A DNA stretch of 64,000 bases, from contig JAWKIO010000005.1 in assembly GCA_041394265.1 (NCBI GenBank), forward strand, positions 3,720,001-3,784,000. The letters are read 5' to 3'. The notes under the pieces were generated by a model, which searched no databases, had not been told where the DNA came from, and saw only the letters and a program-made list of their open reading frames with translations. Below, in pieces: positions 17,340 through 25,851 of this stretch (position 1 is the stretch's first letter; each line of letters opens with the position of its first letter). The translations under genes and the position numbers were made by a program. This stretch comes from Acidimicrobiales bacterium. GTDB taxonomy: Bacteria; Actinomycetota; Acidimicrobiia; Acidimicrobiales; SZUA-35.

Positions 17340-19073
17340 ATGACCTCGACTGCAACTGGTGCCGACGGCCTCGGCGAGTCCACCGGTACCGATTTCATCC
17401 GGGACAAGATCCGTGCCGACCTGGCATCGGGCAAGTACGGCGGTCGGGTCCAGACCCGCTTTCCGCCCGAGCCGAACGGCTATCTGCACATCGGCCACGC
17501 CAAGGCGATCTGCCTGAACTTCGAGCTGGCGGCCGAATTCGGCGGCATCTGCATGCTCCGGTTCGACGACACCAATCCCGAGACCGAAGATCACGAGTAC
17601 ATCGACGCGATCATCGACGACGTCGCCTGGCTGGGGTACACCCCCGCCGAGGTCCGCTACGCGTCGGACTACTTCCCCCAGATCTACGCCTGGGCCGAAG
17701 ACCTCGTCAGCAAGGGCCTCGCCTACGTCGACGACCAGGATGCCGAGACCATCTCCGCCCAGCGCGGTGGGTTCGGCAAGCCGGGGATCGAGAGCCCCTA
17801 CCGCAACCGTTCGGTCGAGGAGAACCTCGGTCTGCTTCGTCAGATGCGAGACGGTGCCTTCGCCGACAGCGAGAAGGTCCTCCGGGCCAAGATCGACATG
17901 CAGAGCGACAACATGCAGCTGCGCGATCCGGTGCTCTATCGCATCCGCCGAGTGCCGCACGTCCGAACGCATGACGACTGGATCATCTACCCGACGTATG
18001 ACTGGGCGCACGGCCAGTCCGACGCCATCGAGCTGGTCACCCACTCTATCTGCACGCTCGAGTTCACCGACCACCGGCCGCTCTACGACTGGTGTCTGGC
18101 CCAGCTCGAACTGCCCGACGTCGCGCCCGAGCAGACCGAGTTCGCCCGCCTCAACCTGACCCATACGATCACCTCGAAGCGCAAACTCCGTCAGCTCGTC
18201 GAAGACGGCCACGTCGACGGATGGGACGATCCGCGTATGCCAACGCTGCGGGGCATGCGTCGCAAGGGCTACCCGCCGGCCGCTATCCGGGCGTTCATGG
18301 ACAAGATCAGCGTGGCGAAGACCAACGCCATCCACGACATCGAACTCCTCGAATCGTTCATCCGCACCGAGCTCAACCAGACCGCGCTGCGTCGCATGGC
18401 GGTCCTCGATCCGATCAAGCTCACCATCACCAACTGGCCCGAGGGTGAGGTCGTGATGGTCGAGGTGCCCAACAACCCCGAAGACCCTGCCGCCGGGTCA
18501 CGCGAGGTGCCGTTCACCGGGTCGCTGTGGATCGAGAAGGCCGACTTCGAACTCGACCCGCCGCCGAAGTACTACCGGCTCACGCCCGGTCGTGAGGTCC
18601 GACTGCGTGCCGGCTTCTTCGTCACCGCCACCGAGGCCATCACCGATGACGACGGCAATGTGATCGAGGTCCTCGCCACCTACGACCCCGAGACCAAGGG
18701 CGGCGCGGCCCCCGACGGTCGCAAGGTGAAGTCCACGATGCACTGGGTGTCGGCGCCCACGGCAGTCGACGCCGTGGTCTACGAATACGGACGCTTGTTC
18801 ACCGATCCGACCCCGGGGGCTGATGGCGACGACGTGTTCGCATCACTCAACCCCCAGTCCCGGGTCGAGCGACACGCCAAGCTCGAGCCAGCGCTCGCCG
18901 ACGCAGTCCCCGGCCAGGTCGTGCAGTTCGAGCGGCTCGGCTACTTCGCCGCCGACACCCCGCTCGATGGTGAGCTGCGTTTCCACCAGACGGTCGGACT
19001 CAAGGATGAGTGGGCCAACATCCAGAAGCGGGCGAGCGGCGACGCCAAGCCAGCGCGCGGGCGCCGCAACTGA
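17340..19073 (+). CDS. glnS: Glutaminyl-tRNA synthetase
   Basis: 577 residues, as expected for bacterial GlnRS. The class I HIGH motif is HIGHAK at 50-55 after RFPPEPNGYL, and the KMSKS equivalent is TSKRKL near 280. The GlnRS-type DDTNPE, the second domain (DGWDDPRMPTLRGMRRKGYPP) and the all-beta anticodon-binding C-terminus (ending FERLGYFAADT... FHQTVGLKDEW) separate it from GluRS, which has a helical C-terminus. It charges tRNA-Gln directly. Most actinobacteria instead make Gln-tRNA by amidation of Glu-tRNA with GatCAB, so its presence is a lineage marker and probably old transfer. ATG 17340 is preceded by GGAGG very close (spacing one base). Confidence 0.95.
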   Translation: MTSTATGADGLGESTGTDFIRDKIRADLASGKYGGRVQTRFPPEPNGYLHIGHAKAICLNFELAAEFGGICMLRFDDTNPETEDHEYIDAIIDDVAWLGYTPAEVRYASDYFPQIYAWAEDLVSKGLAYVDDQDAETISAQRGGFGKPGIESPYRNRSVEENLGLLRQMRDGAFADSEKVLRAKIDMQSDNMQLRDPVLYRIRRVPHVRTHDDWIIYPTYDWAHGQSDAIELVTHSICTLEFTDHRPLYDWCLAQLELPDVAPEQTEFARLNLTHTITSKRKLRQLVEDGHVDGWDDPRMPTLRGMRRKGYPPAAIRAFMDKISVAKTNAIHDIELLESFIRTELNQTALRRMAVLDPIKLTITNWPEGEVVMVEVPNNPEDPAAGSREVPFTGSLWIEKADFELDPPPKYYRLTPGREVRLRAGFFVTATEAITDDDGNVIEVLATYDPETKGGAAPDGRKVKSTMHWVSAPTAVDAVVYEYGRLFTDPTPGADGDDVFASLNPQSRVERHAKLEPALADAVPGQVVQFERLGYFAADTPLDGELRFHQTVGLKDEWANIQKRASGDAKPARGRRN

Positions 19074-19110
19074 CGCCGTTGCCGCCTCGGTTGGCGGGAC
19101 CATGCTCAGG

Positions 19111-19830
19111 TCAGCGCTCGGATCGTGCGTCCAGGTCGAGCAGTACCACCTCGCTCGCCCGATCGACGAAGGCCGGCTCCGGCCGCTCGACGATGCGATG
19201 GCGGCGCTTGCCCCAACCCCAGAATCGCTGGCCGCGCGGCGGCGTTGGCGTCGATGACGACCGGTAGCGGTCCCTCGCTCGTTGCTCGGCTTCGACGCCG
19301 TGTAGCGCGCCGACGAGCCGGAACGCAAGCGTTGCCGACGAACCCAGACCGGAGGCGGTGAGCAGCCGGCCGTGCTCGACGAACGGCTGGTCGACGGGTG
19401 TGATGCCCCACATCTCGAGGAGATCCTGCGCCAGCCAGTGCGTCGTCGCTCGCGCCCCGTTGGCCAGGCCAGCAGCAGCCAGCAACACCGAACCGGTCGA
19501 GGTGGCACCCAACCAGGTGCTCTGCGATGCGAGATTGCGAACCGACTCGAGCAACCGCTCGTCGGCGGCCGCCGTTCGGACACCCATCCCGCCGGGAACG
19601 ATGAGGGCGGAGCACGGACCGAGCTCGTCAGCCGAGCGGGACGCCCGGACCTTTCCGTGAAAGCTGGTGACGTCGTGCACCTGCACGGCAGCAACGATCA
19701 CGGGGGTGCCGGCATTCGTCAGGACCTCGGCGACGACACCCGCCTCGTCGGCGGCGATCCCGTCGTACGCCAGAATCACTGCAGGCAGAACGGTCTTCTC
19801 CATCTCCACATCCGCTGCCACGCCGTCCAT
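19111..19830 (-). CDS. DJ-1/PfpI-family protein (GlxA-like), nucleophile Cys replaced by Ser
   Basis: 239 residues from ATG 19830. It begins PAVILAYDGIAADEAGVVAEVLTNAG and has the acid-elbow region ALIVPGGMGV, then LGATSTGSVLLAAAGLANGARATTHW. The family normally has Cys in the 'xCTGxxxLAxAGLL' nucleophile elbow; here the aligned residue is Ser (ATSTGS). Typical members are amidases, isonitrile hydratases or AraC-type regulator domains; the C-terminal ~45 residues are basic and lack a helix-turn-helix. The frame is open upstream to 19923, but that part is made of two 28-base repeats and is probably untranslated. It converges on glnS. Function unknown; altered or lost catalysis is inferred. Confidence 0.7.
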   Translation of the reverse strand: MDGVAADVEMEKTVLPAVILAYDGIAADEAGVVAEVLTNAGTPVIVAAVQVHDVTSFHGKVRASRSADELGPCSALIVPGGMGVRTAAADERLLESVRNLASQSTWLGATSTGSVLLAAAGLANGARATTHWLAQDLLEMWGITPVDQPFVEHGRLLTASGLGSSATLAFRLVGALHGVEAEQRARDRYRSSSTPTPPRGQRFWGWGKRRHRIVERPEPAFVDRASEVVLLDLDARSER

Positions 19831-19861
19831 CGGCGCAGCGTAGGCGCTCGCCGTCAGTTCA

Positions 19862-19917
19862 GTGTCATGCGATCGACTGCGTCGAGTCGGTGTCATGCGA
19901 TCGACTTCGTCGATTCG
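19862..19917. repeat. Two tandem 28-base repeats with hairpins between divergent genes
   Basis: Two adjacent copies of a 28-base unit (19862-19889 and 19890-19917) differ at two positions. Each carries TCATGCGATCGAC and a perfect small hairpin, TCGAC-TGC-GTCGA in copy 1 and TCGAC-TTC-GTCGA in copy 2, so changes fall in the loop or flank and the stem is kept. They lie between the DJ-1 gene start (19830, minus) and the helical hypothetical gene (19957, plus), where both promoters should be. They may be paired operators. Confidence 0.6.
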
Positions 19918-19956
19918 TGTCAAGCCGGGGCTCCACCGTGCCGATGCCTTCCGGCA

Positions 19957-20550
19957 ATGGCCACGTCATCGCTTCTCCGCCTGCTCCTCCGTTGTCGTTC
20001 GCCGTTCGTCGAGACCCGCAGGCGGGCGTTGGCCGAATTGTGCGAGCTCGACCCTGAGACGATGTCACTCGCCGACCTCGGAACGCTCGTGACGTTCATC
20101 CCCGACCTCATCGACGCCGGCGGACCGGACGCCGGCCGCCAGGCACTGACGCTGCTCCAGACCGATCTCGGGGGCCTCTCGGCGTCACGATTCGAGCGGA
20201 TCTACCCCTACCTTCCCTCTGAGCTCGGACCGCTGGTGATTGCTGCCCTGGCCCGCCAGCGCCGTCCCGAGTCATGGCTTGCGCTGCGCCGCGTGCTGCA
20301 TCTCGAACTGTCTCAGCCGCAACACGCCGCGCCGCCGCACGACGTCCTCGAGCCGTTGAGCGAGATCTGCAACGAGCCGACCTTCGTGCTCGACGCCCTC
20401 CTCGAAGCGCTTGACGACCCCCTCTGGACCGCTCAGTCCGTGCAGGTGCTGCTGGGATGGAACGAACGTGGCCTGCTGTCGGATCGAGACGTGGCGCGGT
20501 GCAAGGCCAAGGTGCCCGTGCTCGAAGCCCTCGTCGCCGCTGCTGCCTGA
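19957..20550 (+). CDS. Hypothetical helical protein
   Basis: 197 residues from ATG 19957 (MATSSLLRLLLRCRSPFVETRRRALAEL). The product is rich in Leu and Ala with repeated amphipathic helices (DLGTLVTFIPDLIDAGG, ALTLLQTDLGGLSASRFERIYPYLPSELGPLVIAALARQ, WTAQSVQVLLGWNERGLLS), reminiscent of an alpha-solenoid (HEAT-like) fold. No catalytic motif is seen. The reading frame is open upstream to 19372 only because it is antisense to the DJ-1 gene. It is followed 70 bases later by the enoyl-reductase-like gene on the same strand. I do not recognise the family. Confidence 0.55.
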   Translation: MATSSLLRLLLRCRSPFVETRRRALAELCELDPETMSLADLGTLVTFIPDLIDAGGPDAGRQALTLLQTDLGGLSASRFERIYPYLPSELGPLVIAALARQRRPESWLALRRVLHLELSQPQHAAPPHDVLEPLSEICNEPTFVLDALLEALDDPLWTAQSVQVLLGWNERGLLSDRDVARCKAKVPVLEALVAAAA

Positions 20551-20620
20551 CGGCACCCGACCAGGTGGACCGGCACACGAGCGGTCTCGACCCAGCGCAC
20601 GTGCGATCTAGAATCGGTGC

Positions 20621-21898
20621 ATGGCGAAGGATGATGCCACGCCGGTGCCCGTGACCCGAGACGACGATCGGCGCCTCGACCTGATCGTGTTCGGCGCCAC
20701 CAGCTTCGTCGGACAGATCCTGTGCCGGGTGCTGGTCGAGCGACACGGCGTCGGCGGACCCGAGTCCGATCCCGATCAGCTCCAGTGGGCCATCGCTGGG
20801 CGCAGTGCGAAGAAGCTGGCCGAGGTGGCCGAGGCGACTGGCGCGTCGGTCGAACGCATCGTGGCCGACGCCACGAGTCCCACTGACATGGCGGCACTCG
20901 CCGCATCGGCGCACGTGGTGGTGTCGACCGTCGGGCCCTATGCGTTGTACGGCTCGGAGCTGGTGGCGGCGTGTGCGGCGGCCGGTACCGACTATTGCGA
21001 TCTCACCGGCGAGCCGCAGTGGATGCGTCGCATGATCGACGCACACCAGGCGACGGCCGAGGCCAGCGGTGCCCGCATCGTCCATTCGTGCGGGTTCGAC
21101 TCGATCCCCTCCGATCTCGGCGTTGCGGTCCTCCAGGCCGAGGCTGAGGAGCGCTTCGGTGCGCCGTGCACGACGGTGGCGATGCGCGTGAAGCACATGG
21201 CGGGCGGAGCGAGTGGCGGCACCATCGCCAGTCTGATGAACGTGGTCGAGGAGACCTCCCACGATCCCGAGCTCCGCAAGCTGATGGCCAATCCCTATGC
21301 GCTGGCGCCCGAGGGAATGCGCGACGGTGTCGAACAGCCGAACGTGATCACGCCGGTGCACGACGATGCGTCCGGGCAGTGGGTGGCCCCCTTCGTGATG
21401 GCGGGCATCAACACCCGGGTCGTCCACCGGAGCCATGCCTTGCAAGGGCGCCCCTGGGGTGACGACTTCCGCTACGACGAGGCCATGTTGATGGGCGACG
21501 GTCCGATCGGCATGGCCAAGGCGGTGGCCGTCTCGGGCGGACTCGCCAGCCTGTTCGCTCTCACTGCGATCGGTCCCGTCCGACAGCTGCTGAACGATCG
21601 GGTGCTGCCGAAGCCGGGCGAAGGACCGAGCCTCGAGCAACAGGAAGCTGGCTCATTCGACCTTCGGTTCTTCGGCGAGACCGCAGCTGGCGAGCAGCTC
21701 CAGATCTCTGTCACCGGTGACCGAGATCCGGGCTACGGCGCCACGGCGCGGATGCTGGCCGAGGTCGCGTTCTGCCTGGTCGAAGACGACGAGGACGACG
21801 CCGGTGGCGGCTTCTGGACACCGTCGACCGCGATTGGGGAACGGCTCGTCGAGCGACTCGAGGACCACGCCGGAATGTCGTTCACCACCGTCGTGTGA
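20621..21898 (+). CDS. Saccharopine-dehydrogenase-like / trans-acting enoyl reductase family protein
   Basis: 425 residues. The Rossmann motif is LIVFGATSFVGQILCRVL (20-37), then WAIAGRSAKKL, STVGPYALYGSELVAACAAAGTDYCDLTGE and VHSCGFDSIPSDLG. This is the pattern of the saccharopine dehydrogenase-like family that includes the mycobacterial trans-acting enoyl reductase (Rv2953) and Rv2449c. In mycobacteria the enzyme acts with polyketide synthases in phthiocerol and phenolic glycolipid synthesis; no such synthase is visible here, so a general role in lipid reduction is as far as one can go. ATG 20621 starts at the family boundary. Confidence 0.8.
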   Translation: MAKDDATPVPVTRDDDRRLDLIVFGATSFVGQILCRVLVERHGVGGPESDPDQLQWAIAGRSAKKLAEVAEATGASVERIVADATSPTDMAALAASAHVVVSTVGPYALYGSELVAACAAAGTDYCDLTGEPQWMRRMIDAHQATAEASGARIVHSCGFDSIPSDLGVAVLQAEAEERFGAPCTTVAMRVKHMAGGASGGTIASLMNVVEETSHDPELRKLMANPYALAPEGMRDGVEQPNVITPVHDDASGQWVAPFVMAGINTRVVHRSHALQGRPWGDDFRYDEAMLMGDGPIGMAKAVAVSGGLASLFALTAIGPVRQLLNDRVLPKPGEGPSLEQQEAGSFDLRFFGETAAGEQLQISVTGDRDPGYGATARMLAEVAFCLVEDDEDDAGGGFWTPSTAIGERLVERLEDHAGMSFTTVV

Positions 21899-21931
21899 GT
21901 GGCGCGTGGGATCGAGTGAGTGCTGAGGTGC

Positions 21932-23236
21932 TCAGACGATCGGGAGCGCGTCGGCCACCCCGGCGGCCAGGCGGTCGGCCATCTCGGTGAGTTCGTCGGT
22001 GGTGACCGACAGGGGTGGTCCGATCAATACGGCGTCGCCAATTGCGCCGTCAACCGCCGAGCCGCAGGGGTAGACCGTGAGGGCATGGTCGAAGCAGGCG
22101 TCGGTGACCCGTTGTGCCGTACCGGGCTGGTCGAACGGCGCCTTTGTTGCCCGATCGGCGACGAACTCGACCGCGCACAACAGACCGAGGCCGCGGATGT
22201 CACCCACGTTCGGGTGATCGCCGAGCCGGTTGGTCAGCAGTGAGCGGAGATGCTCGCCCTTCGGGCCGGCGGTGTCGACGAGGTACTCCTGCTTGAGCAC
22301 GCCGAGGACGGCGTTGGCGACAGCGGCGCCGATCGGATGATGTGACCAGGTGAAGCCATGGACGAAGTTGGCCGCTCGTTCGACGGTGTCGAAGATCTCG
22401 CCGGAGGCCATGCACAGCCCGAGTGGCCAATAGCCGCTCGACGCGCCCTTGCCCGCGGTGATGATGTCGGGACGCACCCCCCAGTGCTCGCAGGCGAACC
22501 ACTTGCCGGTGCGACCGAAGCCGGTCATCACCTCGTCGGCGATGAGGAGGATGCCGTGGCGGCGGCACATGTCGGCGAGAGCGGGCCAGTAGTCGTCGGG
22601 AGGCACCATCGCGCCGAGCGTTGCGCCGCTCACTGGCTCGGCGATGAAGGCGGCGACCGACTCGATCCCGACGGACCTCAGCGTGTCCTCGGTCTCGGCG
22701 ACGATCTCCGCTCCCGACCGTGTGTCTCGATAGGGGTTGGCCATCGGGACCCGGACGGTCTGGCCGATCCACGGTTCGTAGCCACTGCTCAATGCCGGTC
22801 GGTCCGAGGCATCGAGGACGCCTCGGGTGTTGCCGTGATACGCGCCGTGGCGGGCAGCGATGAGGTGGCGGTCCTCGCCGCGGGCAAGGTGGTAGGCGCG
22901 AGCCAGTTTGAACGCCGTCTCGTTGGCCTCACTGCCGCCGCTCACCGGAAAGATCCTGACGTCGTCAATCGGCACGAGCGGAGCGACCGCATCGGTGTAG
23001 CGCTCGAGGGCCAGCGACCCGAACTGGGTGGCGTGGACGTAGTCGACCGAGGCCGCCTGTTCCGCCATCGCCGCGACGACGGCGGGGTGGCCGTGACCGA
23101 TCGAGTTCGCGATCGCCCCGCCCGCTCCGTCGAGGTAGTGCTTGCCGTCGCTGGCCAGAACGGTGCGCCCGGTGGCGTGAACGGCCAGGGGCCGATCCGT
23201 CGCCCGGGTGAAGATGTGGCTCGATCCTTCGGTCAT
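21932..23236 (-). CDS. Class III aminotransferase (PLP-dependent)
   Basis: 434 residues. The fold-type I, subgroup II pattern is complete: YLDGAGGAIANSIGHGHP near the start, FPVSGGSEANETAFKLAR (phosphate-binding), ILLIADEVMTGFGRTGKWFACEH (Asp that binds the pyridine N), and the PLP lysine in ITAGKGASSGYWPLG, followed by FTWSHHPIGAAVANAVL. Members transfer amino groups from omega-amino acids or diamines to pyruvate or 2-oxoglutarate. The exact donor is unknown. ATG 23236 (MTEGSSHIF) fits the family start; the open frame goes 12 codons further. It is followed by 33 bases to the convergent enoyl-reductase-like gene, where CTGAG-GTG-CTCAG (21922-21934) is a weak hairpin. Confidence 0.85.
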   Translation of the reverse strand: MTEGSSHIFTRATDRPLAVHATGRTVLASDGKHYLDGAGGAIANSIGHGHPAVVAAMAEQAASVDYVHATQFGSLALERYTDAVAPLVPIDDVRIFPVSGGSEANETAFKLARAYHLARGEDRHLIAARHGAYHGNTRGVLDASDRPALSSGYEPWIGQTVRVPMANPYRDTRSGAEIVAETEDTLRSVGIESVAAFIAEPVSGATLGAMVPPDDYWPALADMCRRHGILLIADEVMTGFGRTGKWFACEHWGVRPDIITAGKGASSGYWPLGLCMASGEIFDTVERAANFVHGFTWSHHPIGAAVANAVLGVLKQEYLVDTAGPKGEHLRSLLTNRLGDHPNVGDIRGLGLLCAVEFVADRATKAPFDQPGTAQRVTDACFDHALTVYPCGSAVDGAIGDAVLIGPPLSVTTDELTEMADRLAAGVADALPIV

Positions 23237-23306
23237 CGTCGGAGCGTACGCCCCGACTCGGGGCCAACGCATCCGTCGGCGCAGGGCGGTGCGCCCGACC
23301 GAGCGA

Positions 23307-23912
23307 TCAGGCGGTGATGATCGTGACCACGCCGGTCACCAGAAACGCGCCTCCGGCAAGCACCTTGAGAGCGCGTTCGGGCACCCGGTCGGCGAAGGCG
23401 CCACCGATCAGCACGGCGATCGTGGCCAGGATCGCAAACGCTGCGCTGGCCCCGACGAGCACAGCGACCGGTGAACGGACCGCCGAGAGCGCCGCAGTGG
23501 TGAACATCGTCTTGTCGCCGAGCTCGGCCGCGAACAGCAATCCCGCCGTGAGGCCGACCGTCGAGAGCCACGACGCCGACCGCCGTTCGTTGACGAGGGC
23601 CTCGTCGTCCGGCTCCGCTTGTTCGGGGGCACGAGCGGATGCGAGCGCAACCAGGCCGAGAACGACGAAGACGATACCGACGACGACGGCGATGGTCGTC
23701 GCCAGCTGCCCATCGGCACGAGAACTCAGAAGACCACCGGCAGCGACGGCCAGGAGTTGGACGCCGGTGATGCCGAGAACGCCACCAACGGCGACCGGAG
23801 CGCGCCGCCATCGAGCGGCCAGGGCAATGAGCAGGAGCTGGCTCTTGTCGCCGGTCTCGGAGAGGACCGTGAGACCGAGTGCGGTGATCGCATCGCCGAA
23901 GGCACTCATCAC
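23307..23912 (-). CDS. GDT1/TMEM165 (UPF0016) family cation transporter
   Basis: 201 residues with six to seven hydrophobic helices in two homologous halves. Each half has the family signature E-x-G-D-K-[ST]: SETGDKSQ at 18-25 and AELGDKTM at about 123-130. A hydrophilic loop (EQAEPDDEALVNERR) joins the halves. Proteins of this family (MneA in Vibrio, TMEM165/Gdt1p in eukaryotes) move Mn2+ or Ca2+ out of the cytoplasm. No Mn riboswitch (yybP-ykoY) is evident in the short upstream gap. It is divergent from the sugar-acid dehydratase gene. Manganese as substrate is inference from family members. Confidence 0.9.
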   Translation of the reverse strand: MMSAFGDAITALGLTVLSETGDKSQLLLIALAARWRRAPVAVGGVLGITGVQLLAVAAGGLLSSRADGQLATTIAVVVGIVFVVLGLVALASARAPEQAEPDDEALVNERRSASWLSTVGLTAGLLFAAELGDKTMFTTAALSAVRSPVAVLVGASAAFAILATIAVLIGGAFADRVPERALKVLAGGAFLVTGVVTIITA

Positions 23913-23995
23913 CCTGGTTCTATCCGCGGTTCGTCAACTCCGGTCGCGCTGGTGATCGCCGTCACGTTCGGCCGGTGCGGGCTACGGTCGCGTCG

Positions 23996-25777
23996 ATGAC
24001 GACGAGATTGCGATCGCAGGCGTGGTTCGACAACCCCGACGATCCGCCGATGACGGCGCTCTACATCGAGCGCTACCTGAATTTCGGCCTGACCCGAGAC
24101 GAGCTTCAGTCGGGTCGCCCGATCATCGGGATCGCCCAGTCCGGGTCGGATCTCTCGCCCTGCAACCGGCATCACCTCGAACTGGCGAAGCGGGTCCGCG
24201 ACGGCATCACGGCCAACGGTGGCATCGCGTTCGAGTTCCCCACCCACCCGATCCAGGAGACCGGCAAGCGCCCGACGGCAGCGGTCGACCGCAACCTCGC
24301 CTACCTCTCGCTGGTCGAGGTGCTGCACGGGTATCCGCTCGACGGAGTGGTCCTCACGACCGGCTGTGACAAGACCACGCCGGCCATGCTGATGGCGGCG
24401 GCGACGGTCGACATCCCGGCCATTGCGCTGCCGGGTGGGCCGATGCTCAACGGCTGGCACGACGGCGAGCGGACCGGATCGGGCACCATCGTTTGGAAGG
24501 CACGAGAGCTCCTCGCTCGGGGCGAGGTCGACTACGACGGGTTCATGGAGTTGGTGGCGTCATCGGCGCCGTCGGTCGGGCACTGCAACACCATGGGCAC
24601 GGCGTCGACGATGAACGCGCTGGCCGAGGCGCTGGGCATGACCCTGCCGGGCGCCGCGTCGATTCCAGGCCCCTACCGAGAGCGCGGCCAGTGCGCCTAC
24701 GCGACCGGCCGCCGGATCGTCGACATGGTGCGGGACGACCTCAAGCCGTCGGATGTCATGACCCGGTCGTCGTTCGAGAACGCGATCGTGGTCTGCTCCG
24801 CGATCGGGGGCTCGACCAACGCTCCCATCCACGTCAACGCCATCGCTCGGCACGTCGGTGTCGAGCTCGATCTCGCCGATTGGGAGACCATCGGGCATCA
24901 CGTGCCGCTGTTGGTGAACATGCAACCCGCCGGGGTCTATCTGGGTGAGGAGTACCACCGGGCCGGAGGTCTGCCGGCGGTCGTCCACGAGTTGCTGGCG
25001 CACGACCTCATCCGCACCGACGCCATGACCGTCAACGGGCGAACGCTCGCCGAGAACTGTGCCGACGCCCGCTCCGGGGACACCGACGCGATCCGGCCGT
25101 TCGACCAGCCGCTGGTGGGCGACGCAGGCTTCCTTGTGATGACCGGCAACCTGTTCGAGACCGCGATCATGAAGACGTCGGTGATCTCGCCCGAGTTCCG
25201 GGATCGCTACCTGAGCAACCCCGACGATCCCGAGGCGTTCGTCGGCAATGCGATCGTGTTCGACGGGCCCGAGGACTTCCACGAGCGGATCGACGACGAG
25301 GCGCTCGGCGCCGACGAATACTCGATCCTGTTCATGCGGGGCACCGGGCCCATCGGCTACCCGGGTTCGGCCGAGGTCGTGAACATGCGGGCGCCGGCGT
25401 CACTGCTCAAGCGGGGAGTGACCGCCCTGCCGTGCGTCGGCGACGGTCGCCAGTCGGGCACCTCCGGTTCGCCGTCGATCCTCAACGCTTCGCCTGAAGC
25501 CGCCGAGAACTCCGGACTCGCCGTGCTGCGCAGCGGTGACCGGGTGCGGATCGACCTCGCAAAGCGGCGCGTCGACCTGCTGGTCGACGACGCCGAACTG
25601 GCGGCGCGGCTGACTGACCTCGAAGCGGCCGGAGGCTTCGCCTATCCCGACCATCAGACGCCGTGGCAGGAGATCCAGCGGAGCATGGTCGACCGACTCG
25701 ACCGCGGCATGGTGCTGAAACCGGCGGTCGCCTACCAGCGGATCGCCGCCCGAGGCGTTCCCCGCAACAACCACTGA
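23996..25777 (+). CDS. IlvD/Edd-family dehydratase, sugar-acid (pentonate) type
   Basis: 593 residues. Three cysteines match the [2Fe-2S] ligands of the pentonate dehydratase branch: SDLSPCNRHH (Cys56), TTGCDKTTPA (Cys124, with Lys126 as Mg ligand) and GHCNTMG (Cys197). The opening SQAWFDNPDDPPMTALYIERYLN and the segment GGPMLNGWHDGERTGSG are also typical of arabinonate/xylonate dehydratases rather than of dihydroxyacid dehydratase (IlvD). It removes water from an aldonic acid to give the 2-keto-3-deoxy acid. No sugar transporter or aldolase is next to it, so the sugar is unknown. ATG 23996 is preferred over GTG 23975. Confidence 0.8.
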   Translation: MTTRLRSQAWFDNPDDPPMTALYIERYLNFGLTRDELQSGRPIIGIAQSGSDLSPCNRHHLELAKRVRDGITANGGIAFEFPTHPIQETGKRPTAAVDRNLAYLSLVEVLHGYPLDGVVLTTGCDKTTPAMLMAAATVDIPAIALPGGPMLNGWHDGERTGSGTIVWKARELLARGEVDYDGFMELVASSAPSVGHCNTMGTASTMNALAEALGMTLPGAASIPGPYRERGQCAYATGRRIVDMVRDDLKPSDVMTRSSFENAIVVCSAIGGSTNAPIHVNAIARHVGVELDLADWETIGHHVPLLVNMQPAGVYLGEEYHRAGGLPAVVHELLAHDLIRTDAMTVNGRTLAENCADARSGDTDAIRPFDQPLVGDAGFLVMTGNLFETAIMKTSVISPEFRDRYLSNPDDPEAFVGNAIVFDGPEDFHERIDDEALGADEYSILFMRGTGPIGYPGSAEVVNMRAPASLLKRGVTALPCVGDGRQSGTSGSPSILNASPEAAENSGLAVLRSGDRVRIDLAKRRVDLLVDDAELAARLTDLEAAGGFAYPDHQTPWQEIQRSMVDRLDRGMVLKPAVAYQRIAARGVPRNNH

Positions 25778-25822
25778 GTCGCTGAACAGGGAGGACGCCC
25801 GGCCTCCGGATACGACTGGACA

Positions 25823-25840
25823 ACCTAACAGTCGTTAGGT
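25823..25840. promoter_or_regulatory. Operator palindrome for the TetR regulator
   Basis: ACCTAAC-AGTC-GTTAGGT is a perfect 7-base inverted repeat with a four-base spacer, ending 11 bases before the tetR start codon. Its core CTAACnnnnGTTAG is a form often bound by TetR-type regulators of fatty-acid and branched-chain acyl-CoA breakdown. A binding site here would control the regulator and the carboxylase/dehydrogenase genes behind it. Confidence 0.75.
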
Positions 25841-25851
25841 AGGTTGTCGCC

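Noticed and set aside
17340..19073. Glutamyl-tRNA synthetase
   Set aside because: The beta-barrel anticodon-binding C-terminus and the DDTNPE, SKRKL forms are those of GlnRS, not GluRS.
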